In this document: in pieces, positions 19,679 to 27,119 of the stretch
How positions within the stretch are numbered: position 1 is the first letter of the stretch
How the letters are laid out: the number at the start of each line of letters is the position of its first letter
DNA from: Duganella phyllosphaerae
GTDB lineage: Bacteria; Pseudomonadota; Gammaproteobacteria; Burkholderiales; Burkholderiaceae_D
Assembly: GCF_001758785.1 (NCBI RefSeq)
Contig: NZ_LROM01000091.1
Span: 25,224-89,223 of the forward strand
Length of the DNA: 64,000 bases
Reading direction: 5' to 3'
Notes under the pieces: model-generated
Seen by the model: only the letters and a program-made list of their open reading frames with translations
Database searches by the model: none
What the model was told of the DNA's origin: nothing
Position numbers and translations under genes: made by a program

Positions 19679-19882
19679 ATGATCGAGATTGAATTGAACG
19701 GCGCGCCGCACGCGGTGCCGGCGCGCCAGACGCTGGATCAGCTGGTCGACGGCTTGTCCCTGAGCGGCCAGGCGCTGGCGCTGGCGGTCAACCGCGCGGT
19801 GGTGCCGCGCCAGCAGTGGCCGCAGCGCGAGCTGCAGCCGCAGGACAAAGTGGACATCGTGCGCGCCATCGGCGGCGGCTGA
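19679..19882 (+). CDS. thiS: Sulfur carrier protein ThiS
   Basis: ThiS is a ubiquitin-fold carrier whose C-terminal thiocarboxylate gives sulfur to the thiazole made by ThiG. The 67-residue product ends in Gly-Gly (RAIGGG), the required tail. The ATG at 19679 lies ten bases after the thiC stop and follows GAGG. The open frame continues upstream into thiC, but the start here fits the family length. The product opens MIEIELNGAPHAVPA and includes the ALAVNRAVVPRQQW stretch. ThiF, needed for adenylation, is not in this window. Confidence 0.95.
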   Translation: MIEIELNGAPHAVPARQTLDQLVDGLSLSGQALALAVNRAVVPRQQWPQRELQPQDKVDIVRAIGGG

Positions 19883-19908
19883 TTTTTTTGAACCCCGCAC
19901 ACCATGCC

Positions 19909-19936
19909 GGGGTCGGACCCCAAGGGGTCCGACCCC
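19909..19936. repeat. Perfect 13-bp inverted repeat between thiS and thiG
   Basis: GGGGTCGGACCCC and GGGGTCCGACCCC are exact inverted copies separated by AA. Each arm is itself almost palindromic. A T-run at 19883-19889 lies before it rather than after, so it is not a standard plus-strand terminator. It resembles GGGGTC...GACCCC-type repeats; a degenerate relative lies after dxs at 43620-43648. Confidence 0.85.
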
Positions 19937-19970
19937 ATGTGGTTAGGGGTGGAACTGAAAGGACAAGCAA

Positions 19971-20018
19971 ATGAACCAGCAAATGAACCAGCAAATGAAC
20001 CAGCAAATGAACCAGCAA
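19971..20018 (+). repeat. Four-copy 12-bp tandem repeat at the thiG start
   Basis: ATGAACCAGCAA is repeated four times without error, giving the protein start MNQQ four times. Each unit carries an in-frame ATG, so copy-number change keeps the frame and shifts the distance from the ribosome binding site to the next start. Confidence 0.95.
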
Positions 20019-20792
20019 GACACTCTCACCATCGCCGGCAAGACCTACCAATCGCGCCTGCTGGTGGGCAGCGGCAAATACCGGGACCTGCAACAGACCC
20101 GCGCAGCGACCGACGCGGCCGGCGCGGAAATCATCACCGTGGCGATTCGCCGCGTCAATATCGGCCAGGACCCGAAGGCGCCCAGCCTGCTCGACGTGCT
20201 GCCGCCGTCGCAGTACACGATACTGCCGAACACGGCCGGCTGCTACACGGCCAAGGATGCTGTCTACACGCTGCAAATGGCGCGTGAACTGCTGAACGGC
20301 CACAAGCTGGTCAAGCTCGAAGTGCTCGGTGACGAAAAGACGCTGTTCCCGCACATGCCGGAAACCCTGGTTGCTGCCGAAGCGCTGGTCAAGGACGGCT
20401 TCGACGTGATGGTCTATTGCAGCGACGATCCGATCCAGGCCAAAATTCTGGAAGACATCGGCTGCGTGGCGGTGATGCCGCTGGCGTCGCTGATCGGCTC
20501 GGGCATGGGCATCCTCAACCCGTGGAACTTGTCGCTGATTATCGAGCAGGCCAGGGTGCCGGTGCTGGTCGATGCCGGCGTGGGCACGGCGTCGGATGCG
20601 GCGATTGCGATGGAGCTCGGCTGCGATGGCGTGCTGATGAATACGGCGATTGCCGGCGCGCGCGACCCGGTGCGCATGGCGCGCGCCATGAAGCTCGGCG
20701 TGCAGGCCGGGCGCGAAGCATTCCTGGCCGGGCGCATCGCGCGCAAGTTCGCGGCCTCGCCGTCGTCGCCGATGGCGGGCCGGCTGGCATGA
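19971..20792 (+). CDS. thiG: Thiazole synthase ThiG
   Basis: ThiG makes the thiazole phosphate of thiamine from deoxyxylulose phosphate, dehydroglycine and ThiS-carried sulfur. The protein is 273 residues from the first ATG. It shows the ThiG landmarks [12 protein letters not shown], the Schiff-base lysine region [31 protein letters not shown], and the phosphate-binding end [15 protein letters not shown] and [17 protein letters not shown]. The first sixteen residues are a MNQQ tandem repeat absent from most relatives. Any of the four ATGs could serve; AAAGGA lies seven bases before the first. The deoxyxylulose phosphate substrate links this operon to dxs at 41.7 kb. thiD overlaps by four bases. 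Confidence 0.96.
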   Translation: MNQQMNQQMNQQMNQQDTLTIAGKTYQSRLLVGSGKYRDLQQTRAATDAAGAEIITVAIRRVNIGQDPKAPSLLDVLPPSQYTILPNTAGCYTAKDAVYTLQMARELLNGHKLVKLEVLGDEKTLFPHMPETLVAAEALVKDGFDVMVYCSDDPIQAKILEDIGCVAVMPLASLIGSGMGILNPWNLSLIIEQARVPVLVDAGVGTASDAAIAMELGCDGVLMNTAIAGARDPVRMARAMKLGVQAGREAFLAGRIARKFAASPSSPMAGRLA

Positions 20793-21598
20793 GCGTCGGC
20801 GTCACCGTCGGCATGACTGCGGCCGCAACGCCGCTGCAGCGCCCTTGCGTGCTGGTGTTCGCCGGGCTCGATCCGTCCGGTGGCGCCGGCCTGGTGGCCG
20901 ATGCGCAGGCGGTGGCGGCGCAGGGTGCGCACGCGCTCACCGTGTGCACCGCGCTCACGGTGCAGGACAACGACCGCGTCTATACGGTCGAACCGGTGGA
21001 TGCCGACCTGGTGCTGCGCCAGGCGCAGGCGCTCACCGCCAAGATGGCGATCAGTGCAGTGAAGATCGGCATCCCCGGCAGTGCCGCCAACGCGCTGGCG
21101 ATTGCCGAGGTGATACATGAATTGCGCCGCACGCAACCGCACCTGCCGGTGGTGCTCGATCCGGTACTCGCCAGCGGCCACGGCGACGTGCTCACTGCGG
21201 GCGATGCGGTGGCCGCATTGGCGCCGCTGCTACCGCTAACGACGGTGCTCACGCCCAACGGCCCGGAAGCGTATCGGCTGACCCGGGTGGACGATGGCGC
21301 CACCCAGGCTGCCATCCTGGGCGCGCAGGGCTGCCGCAACGTGCTGGTCACCGGTGGTCACGACGATGGCGCGTGCCTGCTCAACCGCTGTTACGGCGAA
21401 GTGGATCACCATTGGCAGTGGCCGCGCCTGCCGGGCCAGTTTCACGGCAGCGGCTGCACCCTGGCTGCCGCCATTGCCGGCCAACTGGCGCTGGGGCTGC
21501 CGGTGATCACCGCGCTTGAACAGGCCCAGCATTATTGCTTTATCGCGCTGCGCGACGCTTACGCGGTGGCCGCCGGCCAGCGCATGCCGCTGCGCTAA
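20789..21598 (+). CDS. thiD: Hydroxymethylpyrimidine / phosphomethylpyrimidine kinase ThiD
   Basis: ThiD phosphorylates HMP twice to HMP pyrophosphate, the partner of ThiE. The 269-residue product is a ribokinase-fold enzyme: [19 protein letters not shown] near the N-terminus, [35 protein letters not shown], and the catalytic C-terminal [19 protein letters not shown] with the anion-hole GSGCT. The ATG at 20789 overlaps the thiG stop by four bases (ATGA), so translation is probably coupled. It has a slightly longer N-terminus than most relatives. Confidence 0.94.
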   Translation: MSVGVTVGMTAAATPLQRPCVLVFAGLDPSGGAGLVADAQAVAAQGAHALTVCTALTVQDNDRVYTVEPVDADLVLRQAQALTAKMAISAVKIGIPGSAANALAIAEVIHELRRTQPHLPVVLDPVLASGHGDVLTAGDAVAALAPLLPLTTVLTPNGPEAYRLTRVDDGATQAAILGAQGCRNVLVTGGHDDGACLLNRCYGEVDHHWQWPRLPGQFHGSGCTLAAAIAGQLALGLPVITALEQAQHYCFIALRDAYAVAAGQRMPLR

Positions 21599-21619
21599 AC
21601 CATGAAAGGAATCACCGCA

Positions 21620-22252
21620 ATGCAAGGACTCTACCTGGTCACCCCCAACTGGGACGACACCGACCGCCTGCTGGTCATCACCGAACAGGCGCTGCAAGCC
21701 GGCAGTGACAACATCGCACTTGTGCAATACCGCCACAAGGACGCTGGGCCCGCGCAACGACTGGAGCAGGCCACCGCGCTGCTGGCGCTGTGCCGCCGGT
21801 ATGGGGTGCCGTTCATCGTCAACGACTTCGTCGACCTGTGCCAGCAGATCGATGCCGACGGCGTGCACGTGGGCGGCACCGATGCCGGCGTGGCTGCCGT
21901 GCGGTCGCAACTGGGACCGGACAAGATCGTCGGTGCGTCGTGCTACGGCGACCTGGCGCTGGCCGTGGCGGCGCAGGATGATGGCGCCAGCTACGTGGCG
22001 TTCGGCGGCTTTTACCCGTCGCTGGTCAAGCAATACGATTTCGTCACTGCGCCGGCACTGCTGGACCAGGCCCGCGCCGTGATCCGCGTGCCGACCGTGG
22101 TGATCGGCGGCATGACGCCGGAAAATGCGGCGCCGCTGGCCGCGCGCGGCGCCGACATGGTGGCCGCGATCACCAGTGTCTATCAAGCTGAAAGCGTGGC
22201 GCAGGCGGTGCATGCGTTTGCAGCGTTGTTTTTCGAGCGTACGGCGCAGTAG
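21620..22252 (+). CDS. thiE: Thiamine phosphate synthase ThiE
   Basis: ThiE joins HMP pyrophosphate and thiazole phosphate into thiamine phosphate. The product from 21620 has 210 residues. It shows the TIM-barrel landmarks GLYLVTP, LVQYRHKDAG, PFIVNDFVDLCQQIDADGVHVGGTD, VGASCYGD, YVAFGGFYPS and PTVVIGGMTPENA. The open frame starts at an ATG at 21602, but AAAGGA (21605-21610) sits between this and the ATG at 21620, which fits the family start better. The operon order here is thiC-thiS-thiG-thiD-thiE. No thiO (glycine oxidase) lies among them. Confidence 0.94.
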   Translation: MQGLYLVTPNWDDTDRLLVITEQALQAGSDNIALVQYRHKDAGPAQRLEQATALLALCRRYGVPFIVNDFVDLCQQIDADGVHVGGTDAGVAAVRSQLGPDKIVGASCYGDLALAVAAQDDGASYVAFGGFYPSLVKQYDFVTAPALLDQARAVIRVPTVVIGGMTPENAAPLAARGADMVAAITSVYQAESVAQAVHAFAALFFERTAQ

Positions 22253-22269
22253 TTCTTCGCAGTAAAACC

Positions 22270-22300
22270 TTGAATACAGGAAGCTTTTCGGCCTTATAAT
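22270..22300 (+). promoter_or_regulatory. Possible sigma-70 promoter before the ANTAR regulator
   Basis: TTGAAT (22270-22275) and a consensus TATAAT (22295-22300) are separated by 19 bases. The -10 overlaps the first possible ATG of the downstream frame (22299), which supports the later start at 22335. Confidence 0.5.
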
Positions 22301-22334
22301 GAGATCGTTAGCAATAGCCCAAGGTTGCCGCCAC

Positions 22335-22964
22335 ATGCCCCATTCCCTGCCCCCGAAGCGTCCCATCCTGATCGTCGATGACGACCCGTTATTGCTCGAT
22401 TTCCTGGGCGAAGTGCTCGGCCATGCCGGTTACGACATCCTCAAGGCCTCGTCGGCAGAGCAGGCGCTGCAACTGATCGCCCAGCGCGAGCCCGACATGG
22501 CGCTGCTCGACATCCACATGCCGGGCATGACCGGCCTGGAACTGGCCAAGCAACTGCACGCCACCAGTTCGGTGCCGTTCATGTTCCTGTCCGGTCGCGG
22601 CGACGCCGACGCCGGCAAGCAGGCCGCGTCGTACGGCGCGGTCGGTTTCCTGGTCAAGCCGGTGGACGAGAAGCAGCTGATGCCGGCGTTTGCTGCCGGC
22701 CTGGCACGTGCCGACGAGATCCGCCAGCTGCGCCGCACCGAGTTGAATCTGAACGCGGCGCTGGCAGCCGGCCGCGAAACCAGCCTGGCCGTGGGCCTGC
22801 TGATGTGCAAATTCCAGACCGACCGCAACACTGCGTTCGAGGTGCTGCGCGACCATGCACGGTCCAACCGGCGCAAGGTCAACGAGGTGGCCGACCAGTT
22901 GCTGGCGGCCGAAGAAACCCTCAATGGCTTGCATGCTGCATTCAGCCAGCGGTTAAAAAAGTAA
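22335..22964 (+). CDS. Response regulator with ANTAR RNA-binding domain
   Basis: This 209-residue protein has an N-terminal receiver domain (PILIVDDDPLLLDFLGEVL, phosphoacceptor Asp in ALLDIHMPGMTG, conserved Lys in FLVKPVDE) and a C-terminal ANTAR domain (AVGLLMCKFQTDRNTAFEVL, then an A-rich helix VNEVADQLLAAEETLN). ANTAR proteins bind paired hairpins in mRNA leaders and block termination, so this regulator probably acts on RNA after phosphorylation. No histidine kinase is nearby. The start at 22335 is preferred because the earlier ATG falls on the -10 box. A terminator-like hairpin follows at 22980-23015. Confidence 0.88.
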   Translation: MPHSLPPKRPILIVDDDPLLLDFLGEVLGHAGYDILKASSAEQALQLIAQREPDMALLDIHMPGMTGLELAKQLHATSSVPFMFLSGRGDADAGKQAASYGAVGFLVKPVDEKQLMPAFAAGLARADEIRQLRRTELNLNAALAAGRETSLAVGLLMCKFQTDRNTAFEVLRDHARSNRRKVNEVADQLLAAEETLNGLHAAFSQRLKK

Positions 22965-22979
22965 GCAAAAACAAGCAGG

Positions 22980-23015
22980 AATGCCGTCGAGTTGCTTGCT
23001 CTGCGGCATTTTTGT
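22980..23015 (+). terminator. Probable terminator after the ANTAR regulator
   Basis: AATGCCG (22980-22986) pairs with CGGCATT (23004-23010), followed by a T-run. The loop of 17 bases is long, so the stem is modest. Confidence 0.6.
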
Positions 23016-23199
23016 TGTACACTGTTAACTGTCGACGGCGAACAATACCGTTGCACGATGCAGCAGGCCGCGTGATCGCGCTCCGCCTGCCGCCGTCCGG
23101 GCTGCCTTTTCCCTGCGCCCGTCCCCCAGTTTTCGGCCCAACTCCGCCGATCGTTCCCGTCAGTCCTGCTGACGGCTGTGATTTTTTGCGGAGACCGCC

Positions 23200-23655
23200 A
23201 TGCCTTTCGATACCACCAGCACGACCCCACGTTCATCCCTCGACCACGACCACAGCACCGCCATCGGCTTTTCGATTTATGTGACCGCGCCGCGCGTGCT
23301 GCACATCGACAGCGACGCCGACACCGCGCTGGTGCTCACTGCACTGCTGGTGCCGGAAACCCGCGTCACCCATGTTGGCAGCATGGCTGCCGCCCAGGAA
23401 TTGCTGCTGCGCGAACAGTTTGCGCTGGTGGTGATCGACCCCGAACTGCGCGACGGCGACGCCAGCCTGCTGCTCGACAACCTGCACCACTTGCAGCCGG
23501 ACGCCCGCGTGCTGGTGTACTCGGCGCGCCATCCCGAGGCCAGCATTCCCGGCGGCGCCTTCCTGCCCAAGCCGTGGACCTCGCCGCGCCAGCTGTGGCG
23601 CACGGTGTCCGATTTGCTGGAACTGGGTAGCACGATGCCGGTCGAGCCGCAGTAA
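23200..23655 (+). CDS. Receiver-like (REC) domain protein
   Basis: This 151-residue product looks like a single receiver domain with a 25-residue N-terminal extension. After RVLHIDSDADTALVL comes a helix-strand pattern, then LVVIDPELRDGDASLLL, where Asp in VIDP is the likely phosphoacceptor, then VLVYSARHPEA and FLPKPW with the conserved Lys. No output domain is present, so it would act as a phosphorelay intermediate or by protein contact, if it is phosphorylated at all. A 235-base gap separates it from the ANTAR regulator; the formaldehyde dehydrogenase gene follows after 77 bases. Confidence 0.75.
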   Translation: MPFDTTSTTPRSSLDHDHSTAIGFSIYVTAPRVLHIDSDADTALVLTALLVPETRVTHVGSMAAAQELLLREQFALVVIDPELRDGDASLLLDNLHHLQPDARVLVYSARHPEASIPGGAFLPKPWTSPRQLWRTVSDLLELGSTMPVEPQ

Positions 23656-23732
23656 GGCTGAGGCACGGAAAACCACAGATTGGTCCTGGCTTGTTATCAT
23701 GGCGCATTCAGATAACCGCCAGAGGACCAACA

Positions 23733-24839
23733 ATGAAAACCAAAGCAGCCGTAGCATGGAGCGCGGGCCAGCCGTTGACGATCGAGGAAGTGGACCTGCA
23801 AGGCCCGCGCGCCGGCGAGGTGCTGATCGAACTCAAGGCCACCGGCATCTGCCATACCGACTACTACACGCTGTCCGGCGCCGACCCGGAAGGCATCTTC
23901 CCGGCGATTCTCGGCCATGAAGGCGCGGGCATCGTGGTCGATATCGGCCCCGGCGTGACCACCCTGAAAAAAGACGACCACGTCATCCCGTTGTACACCC
24001 CGGAATGCCGCCAGTGCAAATTCTGCCTGTCGCGCAAGACCAACCTGTGCCAGGCGATCCGCTCGACCCAGGGCCGCGGCCTGATGCCGGACGCGACCAG
24101 CCGCTTCTCGCTCGACGGCAAGCCGTTGTTCCACTACATGGGCACGTCCACGTTCTCGAATTACATCGTGGTGCCGGAAATCGCCCTGGCGAAAATCCGC
24201 GAAGACGCGCCGTTCGACAAGGTTTGCTACATCGGTTGCGGCGTGACCACCGGCGTGGGCGCCGTGGTGTTCTCGGCCAAGGTGGAAGCGGGCGCCAACG
24301 TGGTGGTGTTCGGCCTGGGCGGCATTGGCCTGAACGTGATCCAGGCCGCCAAGATGGTGGGCGCCGACAAGATCATCGGGGTCGACATCAACCCGGCCCG
24401 CCAGGACATGGCGCGCAAGTTCGGCATGACCCATTTCATCAACCCGAAAGACACGCCGAACGTGGTCGATCACATCGTTCAACTGACTGACGGCGGCGCC
24501 GATTACAGCTTCGAGTGCGTGGGCAACACGCAACTGATGCGCGAAGCGCTCGAGTGCACCCATAAAGGTTGGGGTCAATCGTTCATCATCGGCGTGGCGG
24601 CGGCGGGCCAGGAAATTTCCACCCGTCCGTTCCAGCTGGTGACGGGGCGCGAGTGGAAGGGTTCCGCCTTCGGCGGCGCCCGTGGCCGCACCGACGTGCC
24701 GAAGATCGTCGACTGGTACATGGACGGCAAACTCAATATCGACGACCTGATCACGCACCGCCTGCCGCTCGAGCGCATCAACGAAGGTTTTGATTTGATG
24801 AAGTCGGGAGAGTCGATCCGCTCCGTGGTACTTTATTAA
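23733..24839 (+). CDS. frmA: S-(hydroxymethyl)glutathione dehydrogenase / class III alcohol dehydrogenase
   Basis: This zinc enzyme oxidises the glutathione adduct of formaldehyde and also reduces S-nitrosoglutathione. The 368-residue product is full length. Catalytic zinc ligands include Cys40 (ATGICHTDYYT), His in LGHEGAG and the Cys of YIGCGVTTG. The structural zinc loop is CRQCKFCLSRKTNLC. The NAD site is VFGLGGIGLNVIQAAKM. The start at 23733 fits the family; an upstream ATG at 23691 overlaps the intergenic region. No S-formylglutathione hydrolase gene follows. Confidence 0.97.
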   Translation: MKTKAAVAWSAGQPLTIEEVDLQGPRAGEVLIELKATGICHTDYYTLSGADPEGIFPAILGHEGAGIVVDIGPGVTTLKKDDHVIPLYTPECRQCKFCLSRKTNLCQAIRSTQGRGLMPDATSRFSLDGKPLFHYMGTSTFSNYIVVPEIALAKIREDAPFDKVCYIGCGVTTGVGAVVFSAKVEAGANVVVFGLGGIGLNVIQAAKMVGADKIIGVDINPARQDMARKFGMTHFINPKDTPNVVDHIVQLTDGGADYSFECVGNTQLMREALECTHKGWGQSFIIGVAAAGQEISTRPFQLVTGREWKGSAFGGARGRTDVPKIVDWYMDGKLNIDDLITHRLPLERINEGFDLMKSGESIRSVVLY

Positions 24840-24858
24840 TCTTTGCACCCCCGGTGGA

Positions 24859-24906
24859 TGTAGAAAAAAAGTTCTAGACTTCGTGATCTAGATAATTTAT
24901 TCTACA
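24859..24906. promoter_or_regulatory. Operator-like dyads upstream of the M56 peptidase gene
   Basis: TGTAGAA (24859-24865) and TTCTACA (24900-24906) are inverted repeats that recall the TGTA/TACA half-sites of BlaI/MecI operators. Inside lie two TCTAGA palindromes (24873-24878 and 24887-24892) eight bases apart. The region is AT-rich against its surroundings and lies just upstream of the M56 gene at 24930. No BlaI gene is in the window. Confidence 0.5.
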
Positions 24907-24929
24907 TTCCATCACAAGGGGAGTGCGGC

Positions 24930-26996
24930 ATGGACGTATTGCAAACTCTGGTGCCTGCCGTTGGCTGGGCGCTGTTGCATTTTATCTGGCAGGGCCTGCT
25001 GATCGGCTGGGCCGTGGCGTTGGCCATGCACGTGCTGCGCCGCGCCCGGCCGCACACCCGCTACGCGGTGGCCTGCGCCGGCTTGCTGCTGTGCGCGGCA
25101 TTGCCGGTCGCCAGCGTCATCACCCAGTTGCACGCCGCTGACAGCGGTGTTTCCTCCGGCGCCAGCCTTGGCGCGGTCTCCCTGATTCCTTCCTTTATTT
25201 CCGGCGCCGATGCCGGTATTGTTTCAGCGCCTCTGCTGGATCAGCCCGTGCTGGCCGGCTGGGAAGCCGTGTTGCGTGGCCAGTTGCCGTGGGTGGTCGG
25301 GCTGTGGCTGGCCGGCGCCGCGCTGATGTCGCTGCGCCTGGCCATCGGCCTCCAGTGGGTGGCCGAGCGCACCCGCAGCGACCGCTACACCGTCAACCAT
25401 TACTGGCAGCGCCGCCTCTCGACGCTGGCGCGCCGCGCCGGCCTCGACCTGCACGTGCGGCTCGGCGTGGCCGAAGGCCTCGACAGTCCGATCACGGCCG
25501 GCTGCTGGCGGCCCATCGTGCTGGTACCGGCGTCGCTGATCACCGGCATGCCGCCAGAGTTGCTCGAAGCGCTGCTGGCGCACGAGCTGGCGCACATCAA
25601 GCGCCGCGATTACCTGGTCAACCTCATTCAAAGCGCGGTGGAAATCGTGCTGTTCTATCACCCAAGTGTTTGGGCCTTGTCGCGCCGCATCCGCCTAGAG
25701 CGGGAACAAATCGCCGATGACCTTGCAGTGTCCCTGCTCGGTCAACCGCAGATGCTGGCAAAGGCCTTGTCCGAGCTGGATCAATTCCAGTTCGATACCG
25801 TACAACTTGCCCACGCGGCGCATGGAGGAAATCTTATGTCTCGTATTAAACGCTTGCTGCGTCCCGATGTCGAACCGGTCAGCTGGAAAATGGTGGTGCC
25901 GCTGCTGGGCCTGTGCGCGGCCAGCGCCGTGTTCTATGTGCAGGCCGCGCCCAAGCCAGCGGCCGCGCCACAGGCAGCTGGCGCCGTGGCGCTGGCTGCG
26001 TCGGCCATGGCCGCTGTGGCGGATGCCGCCACCGATCTGCCTGAGGCACCGGAAGCTGTCGCCGCTGCTCCAGCTGCTCCGGCAGCACCAGCCGCACCAG
26101 CCGCTCCGATGACTGCGGTTGCAGCGGCGGCAGCGCCAGCAGCACCGATGACTGCCGTTGCCGCACCGGCAGCACCCGCAGCGCCGGCTGCCCCGATGGC
26201 TGGCGACGCCATCCATTCCCGTATCAACATCGATGGCGTGACCATCCTCAAGGGCAAGCGCGACAGCGCGTATGCGCTGGTGCCGCTCGACCGCAGCCGC
26301 ATGACGATCATGGGCAACACCGACGACATGCTCAAGGTGGCCGACCTGCGCAAGACCATCAAGGGCGAATTCATCTGGTTCGCCGAACGCGACAAGAGCT
26401 ACGTGATCGAAGACCCGGTACTGGTGGCGCAAGCGTTTGCCGCCTGGGCGCCGGTGCAGAAAATCGACGCGCAAATGAAGGCGCAGGGCGACAAGATGGA
26501 GGCCCAGGGCAAGCTCATGGAAGCGGCAGCCGAGAAAATGCGCGTCAACCTGGAAGCCAATGGCGCACTGCGCGACGTCGAACAGCGCGGCCGCGAGATC
26601 GGCCGCGTTGCCGTCCGCCATGAAACTATCGCGCGCCGCCTGGAGCAGGTGGCGCTGGAGAGCGCTGCCCTGCCTGCCTCGGACACCGACAAGCGCGCCG
26701 TGCTCGACGCGCGCCGCACCCAGTTGCAGGCGCAGTTGGCGCCACTCACGCGCGAGATGGACGCCCAGCAACTCGGCATCGCGGCGCAGTCGGCCAAGGC
26801 AGGGCAGGACATGGGACAGGCGCTGGGCCGCCGCATGGCCGAACTGAGCAAGCCGATGGGCGAGATGGGCCGCACAATGGGCGACCTGGGCCGGCAGCGC
26901 GCGCAAGCCCAGCGCCAGGCCGAGCAAGCTACGCAAGCGCTATTCCAGCAGGCGCTCGGCAACGGCAAAGCCGTGGCCGCCACGCCGTCGGCCTGA
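24930..26996 (+). CDS. M56 family (BlaR1/MecR1-like) membrane metallopeptidase
   Basis: This 688-residue protein has an N-terminal region with several membrane helices (WALLHFIWQGLLIGWAVAL and onward), a zinc-peptidase motif HELAH at residues 218-222 and a downstream REQIADD that could provide the third ligand. The family cleaves BlaI/MecI-type repressors after a signal. After the peptidase domain come another membrane segment (MVVPLLGLCAASAVFYVQA), an Ala/Pro-rich linker of about 60 residues and a C-terminal helical, coiled-coil-like region. It has no beta-lactam-sensing penicillin-binding domain, so the signal is different. The operator-like dyads upstream suggest repressor control. Confidence 0.85.
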   Translation: MDVLQTLVPAVGWALLHFIWQGLLIGWAVALAMHVLRRARPHTRYAVACAGLLLCAALPVASVITQLHAADSGVSSGASLGAVSLIPSFISGADAGIVSAPLLDQPVLAGWEAVLRGQLPWVVGLWLAGAALMSLRLAIGLQWVAERTRSDRYTVNHYWQRRLSTLARRAGLDLHVRLGVAEGLDSPITAGCWRPIVLVPASLITGMPPELLEALLAHELAHIKRRDYLVNLIQSAVEIVLFYHPSVWALSRRIRLEREQIADDLAVSLLGQPQMLAKALSELDQFQFDTVQLAHAAHGGNLMSRIKRLLRPDVEPVSWKMVVPLLGLCAASAVFYVQAAPKPAAAPQAAGAVALAASAMAAVADAATDLPEAPEAVAAAPAAPAAPAAPAAPMTAVAAAAAPAAPMTAVAAPAAPAAPAAPMAGDAIHSRINIDGVTILKGKRDSAYALVPLDRSRMTIMGNTDDMLKVADLRKTIKGEFIWFAERDKSYVIEDPVLVAQAFAAWAPVQKIDAQMKAQGDKMEAQGKLMEAAAEKMRVNLEANGALRDVEQRGREIGRVAVRHETIARRLEQVALESAALPASDTDKRAVLDARRTQLQAQLAPLTREMDAQQLGIAAQSAKAGQDMGQALGRRMAELSKPMGEMGRTMGDLGRQRAQAQRQAEQATQALFQQALGNGKAVAATPSA
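26070..26200 (+). repeat. Low-complexity Ala/Pro linker in the M56 protein
   Basis: About 130 bases encode short Ala-Pro repeats (APAAPAAPAAP, with MTAVAA inserts). They form a probable flexible linker in the periplasm. The repetitive DNA may vary in length between strains. Confidence 0.75.
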
Positions 26997-27107
26997 TCGC
27001 AGCGTCGCACGGAAGAGCGGTGACCCGCAGCCAACGCGGTCGTCCGCTGGCGCAAATGGCAACCATTCCGGCCGCCTTGGCTGGCGGTGGTTCGCGATGC
27101 ATCCCGG

Positions 27108-27113
27108 TATAAT
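27108..27113 (+). promoter_or_regulatory. Possible -10 element of uvrD, leaderless arrangement
   Basis: A consensus TATAAT sits six bases before the uvrD-like ATG at 27120, inside a small palindrome (TCCCG...CGGGA). Start-site spacing would put the transcript start at the initiation codon. No Shine-Dalgarno sequence is seen. Confidence 0.45.
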
Positions 27114-27119
27114 CACGGG

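Noticed and set aside
20417..20788. N-terminal extension of the thiD frame into thiG
   Set aside because: The ThiD fold begins after the ATG at 20789, which overlaps the thiG stop in the usual coupled way.
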